Assembly: GCA_938092195.1 (NCBI GenBank)
Contig: CALKHD010000010.1
Location: 1 to 8,184, forward strand
Direction: 5' to 3'
Origin: an uncultured Flavobacteriales bacterium
Lineage (GTDB): Bacteria > Bacteroidota > Bacteroidia > Flavobacteriales_D > Sanyastnellaceae
DNA length: 8,184 nt
The translations under genes were made by a program, and so were the position numbers. The notes below the pieces were generated by a model. It was given only the letters and a program-made list of their open reading frames with translations. It made no database searches and had not been told where the DNA came from. Within the stretch, counting starts at the first letter, position 1; every line of letters starts with the position of its first letter. Shown here in pieces: positions 5,742 through 8,184 of this stretch.

Positions 5742-7922
5742 TCAATCGGCACAAGTTTCACCAAACATGGACAGCAAATCCAGAATGTCATTGACCCCCA
5801 CAACCCCATCGTTGTTCACGTCTCCTTCAAGTCCAACTCCGACTTCTCCAAAGTCCGCCAAAGACATCAAGAGGTCTGTGGCTCCAACCACACCGTCCGA
5901 GTCCAAGTCGAGCGTGCAGGTCCAAGACACCCAATCCGAAACGCCAAACTGACGTTCGGCCCGAATCAAAGCCATGCTTGCCAGCTCCAATCCCAATTGC
6001 CTTCCGGGAAAGTCATCTGCAGGTGGATGTATCCCCCCCCAAATCCTCGAAAGGCTGCATTGATCCGACGCGTCTCGGTAGGTCGCCCACTGCAAATCAA
6101 ACGATTCAGATGGACCGTCTTCAAAGACCAGAAATTGATTTTGCGTGACAGAAAAAACCCCCATTCCACCTGGGAAATAAGGGTCTCCCGTGATGGAGGT
6201 TAAAATTTCCGCTGCGGCTCGGGAAAATGTGCTGTGCCCACTGACATAACCAGCGAAAGGTGGGGTCACAAAACTCGGCCTTTGATAAGGCCACCATTCT
6301 TCACAAAGCATCCAGCCCACACCCGCTTCATCCCATGCCGGATTGATGATGGCATCTGGGCCCAACCACGCTTTGATTTTGATGTCGCCTTCGTGCCCTC
6401 CTGCAGCCAATGGGTCTCCTGACTCAATCACCTCAATGCGCCCAGCGACCAAGGGCAACCCGCCTGGATGGTAAGAGTCCAATGTGGAATCCGAACGTTG
6501 ACCCAAACTGGCCATGTAGCGCAATGCCGAAACCGGCCGGATGTAGTCGTAAAAGCCTTTGTGGGCCCAAGCCGCAATGGCTGCGTCGTGCATGGCGCCA
6601 CCCAACGTCAAATACGCACGGACTGTATACCTGAGCGCATCCAACTCCTCTCCCGCTCCTTTCCACTTGGTTGTGAAGTCAGGATGGTCCATGGCTCCAT
6701 TGAGCAGAACAAACCAGTGTCCCGGGGGCGTCTCACTTTCTGGACCATCGGCCCAGAACTCGGCCAATACACGCGTATAGTCACCTCTCAATACCTGATT
6801 GGCCTCATACGGCAAGCCTGTTTGAGGATTGCTGGCATGGCCAGAGGAGTAATCTCCCCCTTCGGTCCAATTGTAGAATGTATCCATGGACTCAAACGAC
6901 TCTGGCCCTGTGATTCCCAAGTTGCCCAAATGTCCCGGATCAATGTCAATCATCACCCCGTCAGCCGGATCCAAGTGCTCACTCCAAAGGCCCACCAAGG
7001 CGAATCCCCAAGCATAGCCATCGGCAATCTCACCCACGGCTTCTCCCTCTCCGAACAAGGGAGGTGTGCCACAATCCAAATACACTGGCCACTCTTGACC
7101 ATCCCGAACCTTCATTTCTTTCACTGAGTCGGCCAAGGAAAAAGGCTTGACTTGACCCCACTCCGCCCCCAGAAATTCAGGGGTTTCACTCAACACATTT
7201 CCCGCCTGGTCAATGAATACCGGAATGGAAAGCGGTTGCCACGCATTGGGGTCTGTCAAATCATCGTTGCCCGAACCTGCCAACTCCAATTCGGAATTGG
7301 AGGCCGCATAAACCTGATTCGCATAGTCATTGGACTCATTCGAACCGTCTTGCAAGCCAAATGCAATCAATTGATTTCCAATGTAATTGCCCAATTCGGC
7401 CGCTCCCTGGGCATAATCCGTGCTCACGTTGGTCACGTCATAGCCCAAGTCCACCATCAATTCTTCGAACAAATCGAGGGATTCTGATGCACCCGGGCTG
7501 TCAGCGAAACGATGAGTCAACAATCGATAAGCGGCATGGCTCATGGCCATCTCCTGGGCATCCTGGATGGCCATGTCCCCCTGTGGAACCGACAACAATG
7601 CTGTATCAAAAGGACAGTTGTACCCCTGCCAATCTCGTCCCAAAAACAAGGTTGTATCCAGCTGGTCGTAAGCCGCAAAGGCGTCAAAGAAGGCCACTGA
7701 ACAATGGAAGAGGTTTCGAGCATGCACCGTTGGCCTGGCAAAATCGCCTCGAATGGCTTCGAGAAGGGCCTCATTCCATTGGCGAGCTACTGTGCTCTCC
7801 ACCGCGACCTGGCGCGACAATTGGCTGGACGAATAAACCGTGGGCTGCAAGTCTTGAGCCCGTCCAATTCCGGACAGGACAAATGCCCCAATGACCAACC
7901 AAATCTTTCTCCAGTGAAACAT
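5742..7922 (-). CDS. Vanadium-dependent haloperoxidase family protein (PAP2 superfamily) with dockerin-like tail
   Basis: This is a 726-residue exported protein. Residues 1-22 form a signal peptide ending GRA. Residues 44-90 carry the family's N-terminal motif (RQWNEALLEAIRGDFARPTV, then HARNLFH and FFDAFAAYD). GLQDGSNESNDY (189-200), WQPLSIP and LGAEWGQVKPF (251-261) follow. The vanadate/phosphate site is complete: K455 and R462 in K-x6-RP (KGFYDYIRP), S561-G562-H563 (YVSGHSTFS), R626 and axial-type H632 in SRIWGGIHPPADD. The spacings of 7 (K to R) and 6 (R to H) equal those of fungal vanadium chloroperoxidase (K353/R360, R490/H496). Known relatives use H2O2 to oxidise halides or act as acid phosphatases; which applies cannot be read here. 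Residues 672-683 and 701-712 are two DxD/NxDG calcium loops of the dockerin type, ending in FGETCAD, instead of a T9SS domain. It is probably the first gene of a unit with the large surface protein 42 bases downstream. Halide choice is unknown. Confidence 0.88.
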   Translation of the reverse strand: MFHWRKIWLVIGAFVLSGIGRAQDLQPTVYSSSQLSRQVAVESTVARQWNEALLEAIRGDFARPTVHARNLFHCSVAFFDAFAAYDQLDTTLFLGRDWQGYNCPFDTALLSVPQGDMAIQDAQEMAMSHAAYRLLTHRFADSPGASESLDLFEELMVDLGYDVTNVSTDYAQGAAELGNYIGNQLIAFGLQDGSNESNDYANQVYAASNSELELAGSGNDDLTDPNAWQPLSIPVFIDQAGNVLSETPEFLGAEWGQVKPFSLADSVKEMKVRDGQEWPVYLDCGTPPLFGEGEAVGEIADGYAWGFALVGLWSEHLDPADGVMIDIDPGHLGNLGITGPESFESMDTFYNWTEGGDYSSGHASNPQTGLPYEANQVLRGDYTRVLAEFWADGPESETPPGHWFVLLNGAMDHPDFTTKWKGAGEELDALRYTVRAYLTLGGAMHDAAIAAWAHKGFYDYIRPVSALRYMASLGQRSDSTLDSYHPGGLPLVAGRIEVIESGDPLAAGGHEGDIKIKAWLGPDAIINPAWDEAGVGWMLCEEWWPYQRPSFVTPPFAGYVSGHSTFSRAAAEILTSITGDPYFPGGMGVFSVTQNQFLVFEDGPSESFDLQWATYRDASDQCSLSRIWGGIHPPADDFPGRQLGLELASMALIRAERQFGVSDWVSWTCTLDLDSDGVVGATDLLMSLADFGEVGVGLEGDVNNDGVVGVNDILDLLSMFGETCAD

Positions 7923-8018
7923 TCTACTTGAATATAATCACCAACCATAACGCCCTTTTCTTTTGGGGGGCAATAGTGCAGTGGAACTTTGTTCCCGGTG
8001 AGACTCAAGTGATTTAAC
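7923..8018 (-). promoter_or_regulatory. Gap between xseB and haloperoxidase gene; short hairpin
   Basis: These 96 bases follow the xseB stop and precede the haloperoxidase start. A perfect 5-bp inverted repeat GGAAC-TTT-GTTCC lies at 7983-7995. It has no following T tract on either strand, so it is a weak candidate for an intrinsic terminator or an operator. A G6 run with adjoining T runs lies at 7957-7970. An AT-rich patch just upstream of the haloperoxidase ATG (TATATTCA read on the minus strand, 7927-7934) resembles a Bacteroidota -7 element, but I see no TTG at the right distance. The haloperoxidase promoter presumably sits here, although read-through from xseB is possible. Confidence 0.35.
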
Positions 8019-8184
8019 TCAATCCTCCTCTCCAAGTTCATCCAAGACCTTCTGCACTTCATTTTCAGTGCTTCGAAGGCGTTCTCCGCAGTATGAAATC
8101 AAGTGAGCAGCGCGCTTGACTTTTTCAGCCAAGGCATCTACCCCAATCTCATCTTGCTGAAGGGCAGCCAAGATCCCCTTCAAC
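8019..8184 (-). CDS. xseB: Exodeoxyribonuclease VII small subunit, 5' end outside window
   Basis: These are the last 55 codons, ending in TGA, of a protein that starts beyond the right edge. The visible sequence begins LKGILAALQQDEIGVDALAE, continues KVKRAAHLISYCGERLRSTE, and ends NEVQKVLDELGEED. This is the Bacteroidota XseB pattern: I-x-V-D-x-L-x-E-K-V-K-R-A, then L-I-x-Y-C-x-E-x-L-R-x-T-E-x-E-V. XseB is a small two-helix subunit, usually 60-80 residues, that assembles with XseA into exonuclease VII, which degrades single-stranded DNA from either end in the cytoplasm. Roughly 10-20 N-terminal residues are missing. The large-subunit gene xseA would be expected just outside the window, immediately upstream on the minus strand. 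A different reading frame over 7787-8062 is spurious. Confidence 0.88.
   Translation of the reverse strand, partial: LKGILAALQQDEIGVDALAEKVKRAAHLISYCGERLRSTENEVQKVLDELGEED

Noticed and set aside
6468..7127. 219-codon open frame on the plus strand
   Set aside because: Antisense to the haloperoxidase catalytic region, where the minus-strand frame has all active-site motifs.
7983..7995. GGAAC-TTT-GTTCC as a rho-independent terminator
   Set aside because: Only a 5-bp stem with a 3-base loop and no T tract on either side; too weak to call.

Overview
The window reads as chromosomal DNA of a marine-type Bacteroidota, probably a Flavobacteriales relative with roughly balanced GC. Three things point there. 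A large surface protein ends in a gliding-motility / type IX secretion (T9SS) C-terminal domain. Other exported proteins carry a T9SS-like tail and a dockerin-like tail. Start codons lack clear Shine-Dalgarno sequences, as is common in this phylum. The exact lineage cannot be fixed from the sequence alone. I see no tRNA, rRNA, CRISPR array, insertion sequence or phage gene. Coding density is high, and no gene-free stretch exceeds about 190 bases.

Layout from left to right: (1) Positions 1-1649, minus strand, hold a tightly overlapping three-gene set read right to left. It comprises an exported choice-of-anchor V protein with a CxxCH haem-type motif, an NTF2-like lipoprotein whose start overlaps the previous stop in a TGATG, and the N-terminal 125 codons of a small outer-membrane beta-barrel protein that runs off the left edge. 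(2) Positions 1650-1839 are a divergent intergenic region. (3) Positions 1840-2364, plus strand, encode a Dps/ferritin-like protein in which every ferroxidase ligand position appears to be replaced. (4) Positions 2373-5699, minus strand, encode a 1108-residue cysteine-rich T9SS surface protein with seven tandem modules, five of which have an internal CxxC. (5) Positions 5742-7922, minus strand, encode a 726-residue vanadium-dependent haloperoxidase-family enzyme with a complete vanadate site and two dockerin-like calcium-binding loops at its C-terminus. (6) Positions 8019-8184, minus strand, hold the C-terminal part of exodeoxyribonuclease VII small subunit (XseB).

The haloperoxidase and the modular surface protein are 42 bases apart on one strand and are probably co-transcribed, which suggests an oxidant-producing exported enzyme made together with a disulfide-rich surface protein. 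The three-gene set at the left is all envelope-targeted. None of these gene families is new. The points most worth checking are the ferroxidase-dead Dps-like protein, the paired gain and loss of cysteines in the modular protein, and the haloperoxidase/surface-protein pairing.
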